Positions 1 through 8,763 of a stretch of DNA of 64,000 bases are shown here, piece after piece. Numbering within the stretch: the first letter of the stretch is position 1; every line of letters starts with the position of its first letter. The position numbers and the translations under genes are program-made. The stretch comes from Luteipulveratus flavus. GTDB lineage: Bacteria > Actinomycetota > Actinomycetes > Actinomycetales > Dermatophilaceae. The stretch lies in NCBI RefSeq assembly GCF_029080175.1, contig NZ_JARFJC010000029.1. One strand, 5' to 3'. The notes beneath the pieces were generated by a model. The model saw only the letters and a list, made by a program, of their open reading frames with translations, did no database searches and had not been told where the DNA came from.

Positions 1-4
1 CGCC

Positions 5-625
5 ATGAACCGAGCAGGCCAGCCGATCCGACGCACCGCCGTCGCGATCCTCCTGATGATGGGCGCCACCGCAGCCGTCCTCCTCAGCGCCGCCCCGACC
101 GGGACCGCCTCCACCACCGGGCCCACCCCCACGTCGAGCACGACCCCGACCACGTCGACGACGACCACCCGGTCACCGTCGACGACCGCGGAGCCGACCA
201 CGACCAGGAGTCACTCCTCGACGAGCCGGACGACCTCCGGGCCGACCCGGACCCGCACGCCGCGCCCGACCCGGTCGCCCGACCAGCCCGTACCGGCCAC
301 CACGCCGGCGCCTCCGGCCCCCTCGGACGCCTCGCCCCGTGCCGGCACGACGTCGCGTCCCCGGCGCACGACGCTCACGGTCAACGAGCCCGCGGCCCCT
401 GTCGACGGCTTCACCGGGACGACTCCGCCGAGCGCGAGCGTCCCCTCGGTGGTCGACGCGAGCGGCGCCGGCCCGGCCCCGGCGACGGGTCGCGCGGTCG
501 GCACGCTCGACGAGCGCCGTCCGGAGACGTCATCGGGCGAATCGACCTCTCGGACCATGCTGTTCGGCGCCGTCCTGGTCGCCCTGACCGCGGCCGGGCT
601 GGCCATCCGGGAGTTCCGCCGCTGA
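5..625 (+). CDS. Secreted Ser/Thr/Pro-rich protein with C-terminal membrane helix
   Basis: A 206-residue protein of unknown function. It starts with basic residues and a hydrophobic stretch (about residues 11-35) that reads as a signal peptide. A long low-complexity region rich in Thr, Ser and Pro follows (about 36-180), the composition of an extended wall-spanning stalk. The C-terminus has a hydrophobic helix (about 184-201, starting TMLFGAVLV) and ends in REFRR, the layout of a wall- or membrane-anchored surface protein. A weak RPETS sequence lies about 30 residues from the end, roughly where a sortase motif would be, but it is not a clean LPxTG or LAxTG. The ATG lies 5 bases into the window, so its ribosome binding site and a longer upstream start cannot be excluded. 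The localisation is inferred; no family is recognised. Confidence 0.6.
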   Translation: MNRAGQPIRRTAVAILLMMGATAAVLLSAAPTGTASTTGPTPTSSTTPTTSTTTTRSPSTTAEPTTTRSHSSTSRTTSGPTRTRTPRPTRSPDQPVPATTPAPPAPSDASPRAGTTSRPRRTTLTVNEPAAPVDGFTGTTPPSASVPSVVDASGAGPAPATGRAVGTLDERRPETSSGESTSRTMLFGAVLVALTAAGLAIREFRR

Positions 626-673
626 CCCGAACCAGGCTCCGCGAGGGTCGCTCCCGCGGCCGCCCGGCTCGAT

Positions 674-703
674 TTCATGACCGGGCGATCACCCTGCTAT
701 GGT
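674..703 (+). promoter_or_regulatory. Probable promoter of tRNA-Lys
   Basis: A TTCATG hexamer (674-679) and a TATGGT hexamer (698-703) are separated by 18 bp and end 11 bp before the tRNA. The -10 fits the TAnnnT actinobacterial pattern; the -35 is weak. Confidence 0.45.
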
Positions 704-714
704 TTCCCCTCGTT

Positions 715-790
<76 letters not shown>

Positions 791-797
791 CCACTCC

Positions 798-834
798 GAG
801 AGCCGGGGTTCGACCATGTCGAGCCTCGGCTCTC
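798..834 (+). terminator. Terminator hairpin after tRNA-Lys
   Basis: A 17-bp stem (798-814 with 818-834) has only G-T wobbles as imperfections and a 3-nt loop. It lies 7 nt after the tRNA CCA end and before the gdx ribosome binding site. It ends in a mixed GTCGTTCGT rather than a pure T-run, as is common in actinobacteria. Confidence 0.75.
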
Positions 835-855
835 GTCGTTCGTGAGGGAGACGTC

Positions 856-1170
856 ATGGCGTGGCTCGTGCTGGTCATCTCAGGTGTCCTCGAGGCCGTG
901 TGGGCGGTTGCGCTGGGCCGCAGCGAAGGCTTCTCGCGCCCGCTCCCGACGGTCGTCTTCCTGCTCGCCCTGGCCGCGAGCATGGGCGGGCTGGCGTACG
1001 CGCTGCGCACCCTGCCGATCGGGACGTCGTACGCGGTGTGGGTCGGCATCGGCGCCGCGCTGACGGTGGCGTACGGGATGGCGACCGGCGAGGAGAGCGT
1101 CAGCGTCCTGAAGGTGCTGCTCATCTGCGGCCTCATCGGCTGCGTGATCGGGTTGAAGCTCGCGCACTAG
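856..1170 (+). CDS. gdx: SMR-family exporter, Gdx/SugE type
   Basis: A 104-residue four-helix membrane protein of the small multidrug resistance family. The sequence follows the Gdx (SugE) branch: it starts MAWLVLVISGVLEAVWAVAL, with the essential membrane Glu in LEAVWA (about residue 13) and the TSYAVWVGIGA motif in helix 3. Members of this branch work as antiparallel dimers and exchange guanidinium for protons; the classic multidrug branch exports quaternary cations. The assignment to Gdx rather than EmrE rests on the motif style. The ATG is preceded by GAGGGAG at a 5-nt spacing. No guanidine riboswitch is recognisable between the tRNA terminator and the start codon, so control by guanidine is not supported here. 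Confidence 0.88.
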   Translation: MAWLVLVISGVLEAVWAVALGRSEGFSRPLPTVVFLLALAASMGGLAYALRTLPIGTSYAVWVGIGAALTVAYGMATGEESVSVLKVLLICGLIGCVIGLKLAH

Positions 1171-1214
1171 CCCCGGACCACCGGCGGCGGCACCGGGGAG
1201 GCACACTGGCCCGC

Positions 1215-2252
1215 GTGCGTGCACTAGCCAAGACCAACGCTGCTCCTGGCCTCGAGCTCATCGACGCCCCCGAGCCGACCTGCGGACCCGACGACGTCAA
1301 GATCCGGGTGCTGCGGGCCGGTCTGTGCGGGACCGACCTGCACCTGGAGAAGTGGGACGAGTGGGCGGCCTCGACCGTCCGCGTCCCCCAGATCATCGGC
1401 CATGAGTTCTTCGGCGAGGTCGTCGAGATCGGCGCCAACGTCACCAGCGTCCAGGTCGGGCAGCGCGCCTCCGGCGAGGGCCACATCGTCTGCGGCGAGT
1501 GTCGCAACTGCCGCGCGGGCCGTCGTCACCTGTGCATCCGCACCATCGGCATCGGCGTCAACCGGGACGGCGCCTTCGCCGACTACGTCGTGATCCCTGC
1601 GTCCAACGTGTGGGTCCAGCCCGACTCGATGGACCCCGACGTGGGCGCGGTCTTCGACCCGTTCGGCAACGCCACCCACACGACGCTGTCCTTCCCCATC
1701 GCCGGCGAGGACATCCTGGTGACCGGCGCCGGCCCGATCGGGGTCATGGGCGCGGCCATCGCCAAGCACGTCGGCGCCCGCAACGTCGTGGTCACCGACG
1801 TCAGCGACTACCGCCTCGACCTCGCTCGGGCCGCCGGCGCCGATCGCGTCGTCAACGTCACCCGGGAGCGGGTCGCCGACGCCCAGCGCGAGCTCGGCAT
1901 GCGCGAGGGCTTCGACATCGGGCTGGAGATGTCGGGTCACCCCTCCGCCGTCGAGGAGATGATCGCCAACATGAACCACGGCGGTCGGATCGCGATGCTG
2001 GGGCTGCCGGCCGGGCCGTTCCCGATCGACTGGAGCCGGGTGATCACCCACATGATCACCATCAAGGGCATCTACGGCCGGGAGATGTACGACACCTGGT
2101 ACGCCATGAGCGCGATGCTGCAGTCCTCCAGCGCACTCGAGCACGCCGTGCGCTCGGTCATCACCCACCGCTTCCCCGCCGAGCAGTGGGAGGACGCCTT
2201 CGCCGCCGCCCGCTCCGGCCAGTGCGGCAAGGTCGTCATGGACTGGAGCTGA
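1215..2252 (+). CDS. tdh: L-threonine 3-dehydrogenase
   Basis: A zinc-dependent medium-chain dehydrogenase that oxidises L-threonine to 2-amino-3-ketobutyrate with NAD+. Visible features are the catalytic-zinc Cys in GLCGTDLH (about residue 38), the GHEFFGEV segment, the structural-zinc cysteines in CGECRNCRAGRRHLC (about 95-109), and a Rossmann turn VTGAGPIG. The 345-residue length is normal for Tdh. The GTG at 1215 was chosen: GGAGG at 1197-1201 lies 13 nt before it, rather far, and a CTG at 1206 is a possible alternative. The gene is followed 35 nt later by kbl, whose product consumes the unstable ketone, so the pair forms a threonine-to-glycine operon. Confidence 0.93.
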   Translation: MRALAKTNAAPGLELIDAPEPTCGPDDVKIRVLRAGLCGTDLHLEKWDEWAASTVRVPQIIGHEFFGEVVEIGANVTSVQVGQRASGEGHIVCGECRNCRAGRRHLCIRTIGIGVNRDGAFADYVVIPASNVWVQPDSMDPDVGAVFDPFGNATHTTLSFPIAGEDILVTGAGPIGVMGAAIAKHVGARNVVVTDVSDYRLDLARAAGADRVVNVTRERVADAQRELGMREGFDIGLEMSGHPSAVEEMIANMNHGGRIAMLGLPAGPFPIDWSRVITHMITIKGIYGREMYDTWYAMSAMLQSSSALEHAVRSVITHRFPAEQWEDAFAAARSGQCGKVVMDWS

Positions 2253-2287
2253 CCGCACCCGCGACCCCATCACGCAAGGAGCCACCG

Positions 2288-3484
<1,197 letters not shown>

Positions 3485-3488
3485 ACCA

Positions 3489-3542
3489 CGCGAGTCCTGT
3501 CTGCTCGGCACTCCATGGAGGGCCGGACAGACAGGACTCGCG
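3489..3542. terminator. 54-nt hairpin between convergent kbl and GroES-like genes (copy A of a hairpin family)
   Basis: Perfect 15-bp arms (3489-3503 with 3528-3542) flank a partly paired core centred on the palindrome CTCCATGGAG. The position, 5 nt after the kbl stop and 33 nt from the opposing stop, suits a bidirectional terminator. The central 34 nt (3499-3532) match 29 of 34 positions in the hairpin at 33820-33873, while the outer arms differ. Confidence 0.75.
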
Positions 3543-3574
3543 GGTGTGACGGTGTTGCGCGGGCGTCGATCGGG

Positions 3575-3910
3575 TCAGAGGTAGAGGCCGGTCTGACCGT
3601 TGTCGCGGGCCTCGGCCGCGACGGCGTGCAGGTCGCGCTCGCGCAGCAGGACGTACTCCTTGGACTGCAGCTCGACCTCGGCCCGGTCCTCCGGGTCGAA
3701 GAGCACCCGGTCGCCGAGGCGGACCTGACGTACGTGGGCGCCGATCGCGACGACCTGCGCCCACGCGAGCCGCTTGCCGACGCTGGCGGTGGCCGGGATG
3801 ACGATGCCGCCGCCGGACTTGCGCTCCCCCGACTCGCCCTGCTGAGACACCAGCACGCGGTCGTGGAGCATCCGGATGGGGAGGTCTCCGGAGGTGGCGG
3901 GTTCAGCCAC
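3575..3910 (-). CDS. GroES-family (Cpn10) protein
   Basis: A 111-residue protein of the Cpn10 fold. PIRMLHDRVLV at the N-terminus, the glycine-rich mobile-loop-like SGGGIVIPATA, and GDRVLFDPEDRAEVELQSKEYVLLRERDL at the C-terminus are the standard landmarks. There is no groEL partner beside it, and the mobile loop differs from housekeeping GroES, so this is probably a paralogue of unknown client rather than the main co-chaperonin. The GTG start overlaps the stop of the upstream DUF3618 gene by 8 nt (GTGGCTGA), so the two are translationally coupled. A long hairpin follows its stop. Confidence 0.8.
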   Translation of the reverse strand: MAEPATSGDLPIRMLHDRVLVSQQGESGERKSGGGIVIPATASVGKRLAWAQVVAIGAHVRQVRLGDRVLFDPEDRAEVELQSKEYVLLRERDLHAVAAEARDNGQTGLYL

Positions 3911-4172
3911 GCGCGCGTCGGATGAGGCCGAGCAGGAGCGCCACCGCTCCGAAGCCGCCGAGCATGCCGGCGACCTTGTCGTGCCGCAGCTCGCCGTCGG
4001 GCGTCCGCGTCGCGTCGTTGGCCGCGAGCTTCACGCCCTCGACCTGGCGCTTGGCGATCTCCTTGGGCTGGGCCCGGAAGGCCAGCTCATCGATCGTGCC
4101 GGCCAGACGCTGGCGGGTGGCGGCGAGGTCGGCCTCGATCTCCTGCTCGGAGCGCGTGCGCTTCTCTGCCAT
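3903..4172 (-). CDS. DUF3618 family membrane protein
   Basis: An 89-residue protein with an acidic and basic helical N-terminus (AEKRTRSEQEIEADLAATRQ), the TIDELAFRAQPKEIAKRQVEGVK segment typical of DUF3618, and one C-terminal hydrophobic helix (about residues 66-83) ending in RRARG. It probably sits in the cytoplasmic membrane with the coiled N-terminus inside; its role is unknown. The start at 4172 is chosen over upstream in-frame codons because AAGGAGA lies 5 nt before it. It is coupled to the downstream GroES-like gene by an 8-nt overlap. Confidence 0.8.
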   Translation of the reverse strand: MAEKRTRSEQEIEADLAATRQRLAGTIDELAFRAQPKEIAKRQVEGVKLAANDATRTPDGELRHDKVAGMLGGFGAVALLLGLIRRARG

Positions 4173-4278
4173 GGTGTCTCCTTCTCGTTGAGCGACGGCC
4201 GTCCACATCGTTGTCGCTGCGACCTTAACGTAGGGGTCGTACCCCGCACCGGCACCGTTCACGCGTCCAGGAGGACCC

Positions 4279-4746
4279 ATGCCTCGCCTCGAGACCGGCG
4301 ACATCGCGCCCGACTTCACCCTGCAGGACTCCACCGGGGGGAAGGTCTCGCTCGGCGACTTCCGCGGTCGCAAGCTGGTCATCTTCTTCTACCCGGCCGC
4401 GATGACGCCCGGCTGCACCAAGGAGGCGTGCGACTTCCGCGACTCCCTGAGCACGTTGCGCGATGCGGGCTACGACGTCATCGGCATCTCGCCTGACGTA
4501 CCGGAGAAGCTCGCGAGGTTCACCGAGCAGGAGGCGCTGACGTACCCGCTGCTGTCCGACCCGGACAAGCAGGTGCTGGAGGCGTACGGCGCGTACGGCG
4601 AGAAGAAGCTGTACGGCAAGACCATCACCGGCGTCATCCGGTCCACGATCGTGCTGGACGAGGACGGCGTCGTGGTACTGCCGAAGTACAACGTGCGCGC
4701 CACCGGTCACGTCGCCGCTCTGTCCAAGGCCCTCAAGCTCGCGTGA
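4279..4746 (+). CDS. bcp: Thioredoxin-dependent peroxiredoxin, Bcp family
   Basis: A 155-residue peroxiredoxin that reduces hydrogen peroxide and organic hydroperoxides. The peroxidatic Cys46 is in MTPGCTKEACDFRD, and Cys51, five residues later, is the resolving position of atypical 2-Cys Bcp enzymes. The upstream FFYPAA strand and the LLSDPDKQV segment are also typical. The ATG follows AGGAGG. The gene is divergent from the DUF3618/GroES pair and 33 nt from tRNA-Leu; no operon partner is evident. Confidence 0.94.
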   Translation: MPRLETGDIAPDFTLQDSTGGKVSLGDFRGRKLVIFFYPAAMTPGCTKEACDFRDSLSTLRDAGYDVIGISPDVPEKLARFTEQEALTYPLLSDPDKQVLEAYGAYGEKKLYGKTITGVIRSTIVLDEDGVVVLPKYNVRATGHVAALSKALKLA

Positions 4747-4765
4747 GTCTCAGCCGCCGACCGCG

Positions 4766-4771
4766 TAGGCT
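4766..4771 (+). promoter_or_regulatory. -10 element of tRNA-Leu
   Basis: TAGGCT ends 8 nt before the first base of the tRNA, the normal distance to a transcription start. It is the same hexamer used by many protein genes in this window. Confidence 0.5.
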
Positions 4772-4779
4772 CCCGGTGC

Positions 4780-4865
4780 GCGCGAGTGGCGGAACTGGGT
4801 AGACGCACCGGCTTTAGGTGCCGGCGCCTTCGGGTGTGCGGGTTCGAATCCCGCCTCGCGCACCA
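4780..4865 (+). tRNA. tRNA-Leu (anticodon TAG)
   Basis: Acceptor GCGCGAG pairs with CTCGCGC (4855-4861). The anticodon stem CCGGC/GCCGG encloses loop TTTAGGT, giving TAG (codon CTA). A long variable arm (GCGCCTTCGGGTGTGC region) marks it as class II. The T-loop has TTCGAAT, and CCA is encoded at 4863-4865. Confidence 0.95.
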
Positions 4866-4892
4866 GGTGTGCTCAGCCGGCGCCGGCGTGGC

Positions 4893-5768
4893 TCACGCGC
4901 GCCAGGCGCCGGCGAGCTCGGCCATCATCTCCACGGCCCGGCCGTCCCCGATCGACAGATGTCCCTCGCCCTCGATGAGGTGCGCGGTCGCGTTCGGGAG
5001 GTGCGCGGCCAGCCACTGGCCGTGCGCGAACGGCACCATCAGGTCCAGACTGCCCTGCCACACGTACGTCGGCACCGTCACCTCGTCCAGCTCGAAGCCC
5101 CAGTGCCGGGTGAACGCCAGGTCGTCCTCCAGCCAACCCTCCAGGCCGACCCGGAGCGCCTCGTGGAAGTTGCGAGCGAGGTCCTCGCCGGTGCGCTCGG
5201 TGATCACGGCTCGGTCGACGTCGGGCAGGAGCGAGGACAGGGTCTCGATGATGTCCCGCGGCGTGGCGGCGCGCAGCTGCGGCAGGTACGGCTCGAGGTA
5301 GGTCCGTAGCGCGGGCTCGCCCTCGGCCGCCGCGCCGAACTCGTCGATGTTGTCCTCGCCCATGCCGTCGAGGAAGGTCAGACCGTCCGCGTCGTACGGC
5401 GCCACTCCCGAGATCACGAGAGCCGCAACGACCCGGTCGGGCAGGCGTGCTGCGGTCGCCAGGCAGTGCGGGCCGCCGCCGGACCACCCGGCGACGACAC
5501 AACGCTCGGCACCCACGTGGTCCACCAGCGCGGCCATGTCGGCGGTGACGTCCACCACGCGTCGTCCCGGCTTCGACGTGGACCCGCCGTAACCGGCGCG
5601 CGAGTACGTCAGCACTCGCAGACCGGCGTCGTGCGCCGCCTCCTCGATGCGGTGCGAGGCGTGCAGCGAGCCCGGCGTGCCGTGGTGGAACAGCACGACC
5701 TCTCCCCCGTCAGGTCCGCTGATCATGTGGTCGAGGGTGTGCCCGTCCGGCAGGGTGAGGGTGTCCAT
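4893..5768 (-). CDS. Alpha/beta hydrolase
   Basis: A 291-residue alpha/beta-hydrolase fold protein. It shows the oxyanion HHGTPGS, the strand LTYSRAGYGGS, the nucleophile elbow GWSGGGP (Ser near residue 95), an acid in WQGSLDLMVP and the catalytic His in EGEGHLSIG near the end. Such proteins are esterases, peptidases or epoxide hydrolases, and the sequence alone does not give the substrate. The ATG at 5768 begins MDTLTLPDGHTL. It is co-directional with, and 20 nt downstream of, the molybdopterin protein gene, so it may be the last gene of the rph-rdgB operon. Confidence 0.85.
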   Translation of the reverse strand: MDTLTLPDGHTLDHMISGPDGGEVVLFHHGTPGSLHASHRIEEAAHDAGLRVLTYSRAGYGGSTSKPGRRVVDVTADMAALVDHVGAERCVVAGWSGGGPHCLATAARLPDRVVAALVISGVAPYDADGLTFLDGMGEDNIDEFGAAAEGEPALRTYLEPYLPQLRAATPRDIIETLSSLLPDVDRAVITERTGEDLARNFHEALRVGLEGWLEDDLAFTRHWGFELDEVTVPTYVWQGSLDLMVPFAHGQWLAAHLPNATAHLIEGEGHLSIGDGRAVEMMAELAGAWRA

Positions 5769-5788
5769 GGCCTCATCCTCACACCGGC

Positions 5789-7360
5789 TCAGGTCACGGT
5801 GACGCCGATCGTGTGCCAGCCGGTGCTGCCGTCGGGGTCCGGCGGCGCGGTCTCGCCGGTCTGCCACTCCCCGGTGCTGTCCCGGGCGCGGACGGCGATC
5901 GTGTGCTTGCCGGGAGAGGCCGGCCACGCGTACACCCACTGCCGCCAGGCATCGACGGTCGCGTCGGTGCCGAGCCGGGCGTCGGTCCACTCGCCGTCGT
6001 CGATGCGGACCTGGACTCCGGTGACACCCCGGTGCTGCGCCCAGGCGACTCCGGCGAGGGCAACCGTGCCGCCGGAACCCCGCTGCACGGTGTCGTTGTC
6101 GGAGGGGACGTCGATACGCGAGGAGGTCTTGACGGGGCCGCGCGCCGACCATCCGCGCGGGGTCCAGTAGCCCTCGTCCTGCGCGAACGTCGTGACCTTC
6201 AGGTCCACGACCCACTTGGTCGCCGAGACGTACCCGTAAAGGCCCGGCACGACGAGCCGGACCGGGAAACCGTGCTTGGGCGCGAGCGGCTCGCGGTTCA
6301 TCCCGATGGCCAGCAGCGCGTTGCGGTCGTCGGTCAGCGCCTCCAGCGGCGTGCCGGCGGTGAAGCCGTCCACGCTGCGGGAGAGCACCATGTCCGCCCC
6401 GGGCTTCGGCCGGGCCTGCGCGAGCAGCTCACGGACCGGCCACCCGGTCCAGATGGCGTTGCCGTTGAGGTTGCCGCCGACCTCGTTGGAGACGCACATC
6501 AGCGTGACCATGGCCTCCTGCATCGGCTTGGACAGCAGGGTCTCCCAGTCGATCTCGACCTCTCGCTCGACCATCCCGTGCACCCGCAGCCGCCAGCCGG
6601 CCGGATCGACCTGCGGCACGACGAGCGCGGTGTCGATCCGGTAGAAGTCGCGCTGCGGGACGACGAACGGCGTCACGCCGGCGACCTCGATCGACGCGCC
6701 GGCCGGAACCGCGACCGGCCGCCGCACCCGAGGGATCGCGACCTTTCGGCGCGCCTCGTCGACCGCGCGACCCGCGCTGCCGAGCGCCCGCCCGCCCCAC
6801 CCGAGCAACGCGGTCGCCACGAGCGCACCCGCGCCGATCCCGACAGCCGTACGTCGGTCGACCGCGTTGCCCTCGGAGGCAGGTCGGCCGATCCGTCCGA
6901 ACCACCCGCGCAGGACCAGCAGACCGCAGACGCCGCCGAGAAGGATCGGCAGCAGGTCCAGGGCATGGCTCCCCGGGCGGGTCGCCACGGCCGCAGCGGC
7001 GACGCCCACCAGGACGACCGTGAGCAGCAACGCCACCTGCAGCCGGCGGAGGGCGATCATGCCGGTCAGGCAGCAGAGCAGGGCCAGCACGAGCCCCATG
7101 CCGACGAACAAGGCGAGCTTGTCGTAGGTTCCGAACGTCTCGACAGCAAAATTCTTGAGCCACAACGGAGTCCGGTCGACGAACGCGCCGCCGACGGCGA
7201 GGACGGGCGACGGCTCTCCCCCGGCCCAGCCGCCGCGCTGCAGCACACCGGCGATCAGCTCGGCCACCGCGAGGGTCACCGCACCGACGACCATCCCGCC
7301 GAGAGCACCGATCAGCAGCACGCCACGTCGTGCGACACCGGCGTTCTGCTGCTCGGTCAT
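5789..7360 (-). CDS. Membrane-anchored sulfite-oxidase-fold molybdopterin protein
   Basis: A 523-residue protein with five predicted N-terminal membrane helices (within about residues 12-195), followed by a periplasmic sulfite-oxidase-like molybdopterin domain and a C-terminal Mo-cofactor dimerisation domain (about 410-523). The molybdenum-ligating Cys is visible in VTLMCVSNEVGGNLNGNAIWTG near residue 290. GMNREPLAPKHGFPVRLVVPGLYG is a hallmark of the fold. Family members oxidise sulfite or reduce methionine or other S- and N-oxides; the substrate is not readable here. The start overlaps the rdgB stop by ATGA (7357-7360), so it is coupled to the rph-rdgB operon. Confidence 0.85.
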   Translation of the reverse strand: MTEQQNAGVARRGVLLIGALGGMVVGAVTLAVAELIAGVLQRGGWAGGEPSPVLAVGGAFVDRTPLWLKNFAVETFGTYDKLALFVGMGLVLALLCCLTGMIALRRLQVALLLTVVLVGVAAAAVATRPGSHALDLLPILLGGVCGLLVLRGWFGRIGRPASEGNAVDRRTAVGIGAGALVATALLGWGGRALGSAGRAVDEARRKVAIPRVRRPVAVPAGASIEVAGVTPFVVPQRDFYRIDTALVVPQVDPAGWRLRVHGMVEREVEIDWETLLSKPMQEAMVTLMCVSNEVGGNLNGNAIWTGWPVRELLAQARPKPGADMVLSRSVDGFTAGTPLEALTDDRNALLAIGMNREPLAPKHGFPVRLVVPGLYGYVSATKWVVDLKVTTFAQDEGYWTPRGWSARGPVKTSSRIDVPSDNDTVQRGSGGTVALAGVAWAQHRGVTGVQVRIDDGEWTDARLGTDATVDAWRQWVYAWPASPGKHTIAVRARDSTGEWQTGETAPPDPDGSTGWHTIGVTVT

Positions 7361-7965
7361 GACAGCAGCTCGACCAGGTCCGGCAGCAGCGCGCGGAACG
7401 CGTTGCCACGGTGAGAGATCGCGTTCTTCTCCGCGTCGTCGAGCTCGGCGAGGGTCCGCCCGTCCTGCAGCAGGAAGATCGGGTCGTAGCCGAAGCCGTT
7501 GCTGCCCCGCTGGTCCCGGGTGAGGCGACCGTCGAGCCGCCCGACGTGGACGCGCTCCGTGCCGTCCGGCAGGGTCAGGACGACCGTGCTGCTGAAGGAC
7601 GCGGTCAGCCGCTCCTCGTCGACGTCGGCGAGCTGAGCCAGCAGCAGGTCGATGTTGGCCTGGTCGTCACCCGTGCGCCCGGACCACATCGCGCTCCACA
7701 CGCCCGGCGCGGCACCGAGCACGTCGACGGTGAGGCCCGAGTCATCAGCGATGGCAGGCAGACTCGTCGCTCTGCACACAGCCCGTGACTTGAGCCGGGA
7801 GTTCTCCTCGAAGGTCACGCCGGTCTCGGTGACCTCCGCGACGCCGTCGATGTCACCGGCTCCGACGACCTCGACGTCGGCCAGCTCGGGGACGCCCGAC
7901 AGCAGGCCGCGCAGCTCGCGCAGCTTGCCTGGGTTGCGCGTCGCGAGGACCAGCCGGCGGCCCAT
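7357..7965 (-). CDS. rdgB: XTP/dITP pyrophosphatase (non-canonical purine NTPase)
   Basis: A 202-residue Ham1/RdgB enzyme that hydrolyses XTP, dITP and ITP to monophosphates, keeping deaminated purines out of nucleic acids. ATRNPGKLRELRGLL at the N-terminus binds substrate phosphate, ADDSGLTVD carries the catalytic acid pair, and GSNGFGYDPIF and EKNAISHRGNAF are signature segments. Its start overlaps the rph stop by one base (TGATG), a near-universal rph-rdgB pairing in actinobacteria, and its stop overlaps the next gene by 4 nt. Confidence 0.96.
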   Translation of the reverse strand: MGRRLVLATRNPGKLRELRGLLSGVPELADVEVVGAGDIDGVAEVTETGVTFEENSRLKSRAVCRATSLPAIADDSGLTVDVLGAAPGVWSAMWSGRTGDDQANIDLLLAQLADVDEERLTASFSSTVVLTLPDGTERVHVGRLDGRLTRDQRGSNGFGYDPIFLLQDGRTLAELDDAEKNAISHRGNAFRALLPDLVELLS

Positions 7966-8726
7966 CAGAGCACCCGGTCCCGCGCCTGCTCGGCGAGTGA
8001 CTTCTCCTGCAGCGCGGTCAGGTCGGCGATGCCCTTGGCGGCCACGTCGAGCAGCGCATCGAGCTCGGCCCGGGCGAACGGCGTCCCCTCGGCGGTTCCC
8101 TGCACCTCGACGAACTCACCCCGCCCGGTCATCACCACGTTCATGTCGGTGCCGGCGGTGGAGTCCTCCGGGTAGTCCAGGTCCAGCACGGCTCGGCCGT
8201 CGATGATGCCGACGCTCACCGCGGCGACGGACCCGGTGAGGGGCTCGGCCTTTGCCGGGATCAGCTTGCGGACCTTGGCGTCGGCGATCGCGTCCACCAG
8301 CGCCACGTACGCGCCGGTGATGGCCGCCGTACGCGTGCCGCCGTCGGCCTGCAGCACGTCGCAGTCGAGCACGATGGTGTTCTCGCCGAGCGCCTTGGTG
8401 TCGATGACGGCGCGCAGGCTGCGTCCGATCAGGCGGGAGATCTCGTGCGTCCGTCCGCCGACGCGTCCCTTGCGCGACTCACGGTCGGAGCGGGTGTTGG
8501 TCGCGCGCGGCAGCATCTCGTACTCCGCCGTGACCCAGCCGGTGCCCTGCCCCTTGAGCCAGCGCGGCACGCCCTCGGTGAACGAGGCGGTGCACAGCAC
8601 CCGCGTACGGCCGAACTCCACCAGCACGCTCCCCTCCGCGTGGTCGCTCCAGTTGCGGGTCATGCGGATGTCACGGAGCTGGTCGGGTGCGCGGCCGTCG
8701 TGCCGGGGCGTGGCGTCGTTCGTCAT
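7965..8726 (-). CDS. rph: Ribonuclease PH
   Basis: A 253-residue phosphorolytic 3'-to-5' exoribonuclease that trims tRNA 3' ends as a hexamer. Signatures seen are EGSVLVEFGRTRVLCTASF, the RDSRKGRVGGRTHEISRLIGRSLRAV helix, DCDVLQADGGTRTAAITGAY, and DLDYPEDSTAGTDMNVVMTG. First gene of a tightly overlapping rph-rdgB-molybdoprotein run. The ATG lies 7 nt after a TAGGCT -10, so the transcript is probably leaderless. Confidence 0.97.
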   Translation of the reverse strand: MTNDATPRHDGRAPDQLRDIRMTRNWSDHAEGSVLVEFGRTRVLCTASFTEGVPRWLKGQGTGWVTAEYEMLPRATNTRSDRESRKGRVGGRTHEISRLIGRSLRAVIDTKALGENTIVLDCDVLQADGGTRTAAITGAYVALVDAIADAKVRKLIPAKAEPLTGSVAAVSVGIIDGRAVLDLDYPEDSTAGTDMNVVMTGRGEFVEVQGTAEGTPFARAELDALLDVAAKGIADLTALQEKSLAEQARDRVL

Positions 8727-8733
8727 GGTTCCC

Positions 8734-8739
8734 AGCCTA
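8734..8739 (-). promoter_or_regulatory. Leaderless -10 of rph
   Basis: TAGGCT on the minus strand, with 7 nt (8727-8733) to the rph ATG, places the start of transcription at or next to the A of ATG. It is only 12 bp from the -10 of the divergent SDR gene. Confidence 0.55.
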
Positions 8740-8751
8740 CGTACCGCGTCC

Positions 8752-8757
8752 TACGCT
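8752..8757 (+). promoter_or_regulatory. Leaderless -10 of the SDR gene
   Basis: TACGCT with a 6-nt gap (8758-8763) to the ATG. It lies back-to-back with the rph -10, so the -35 regions overlap the opposing promoter. Confidence 0.5.
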
Positions 8758-8763
8758 CGATCG

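Noticed and set aside
791..855. Guanidine riboswitch upstream of the Gdx-type exporter
   Set aside because: Only the tRNA terminator hairpin and a ribosome binding site fit in the 65 nt; no paired ACGR-loop hairpins or ykkC-like core is visible.
3575..3910. Main groES of the cell
   Set aside because: No groEL neighbour, a divergent mobile loop, and coupling to a DUF3618 membrane protein argue for a paralogue.
8203..8763. Upstream extension of the SDR frame across rph
   Set aside because: The frame is open by chance antisense to rph; the SDR motif begins 13 codons after the ATG at 8764 and a promoter lies just before it.
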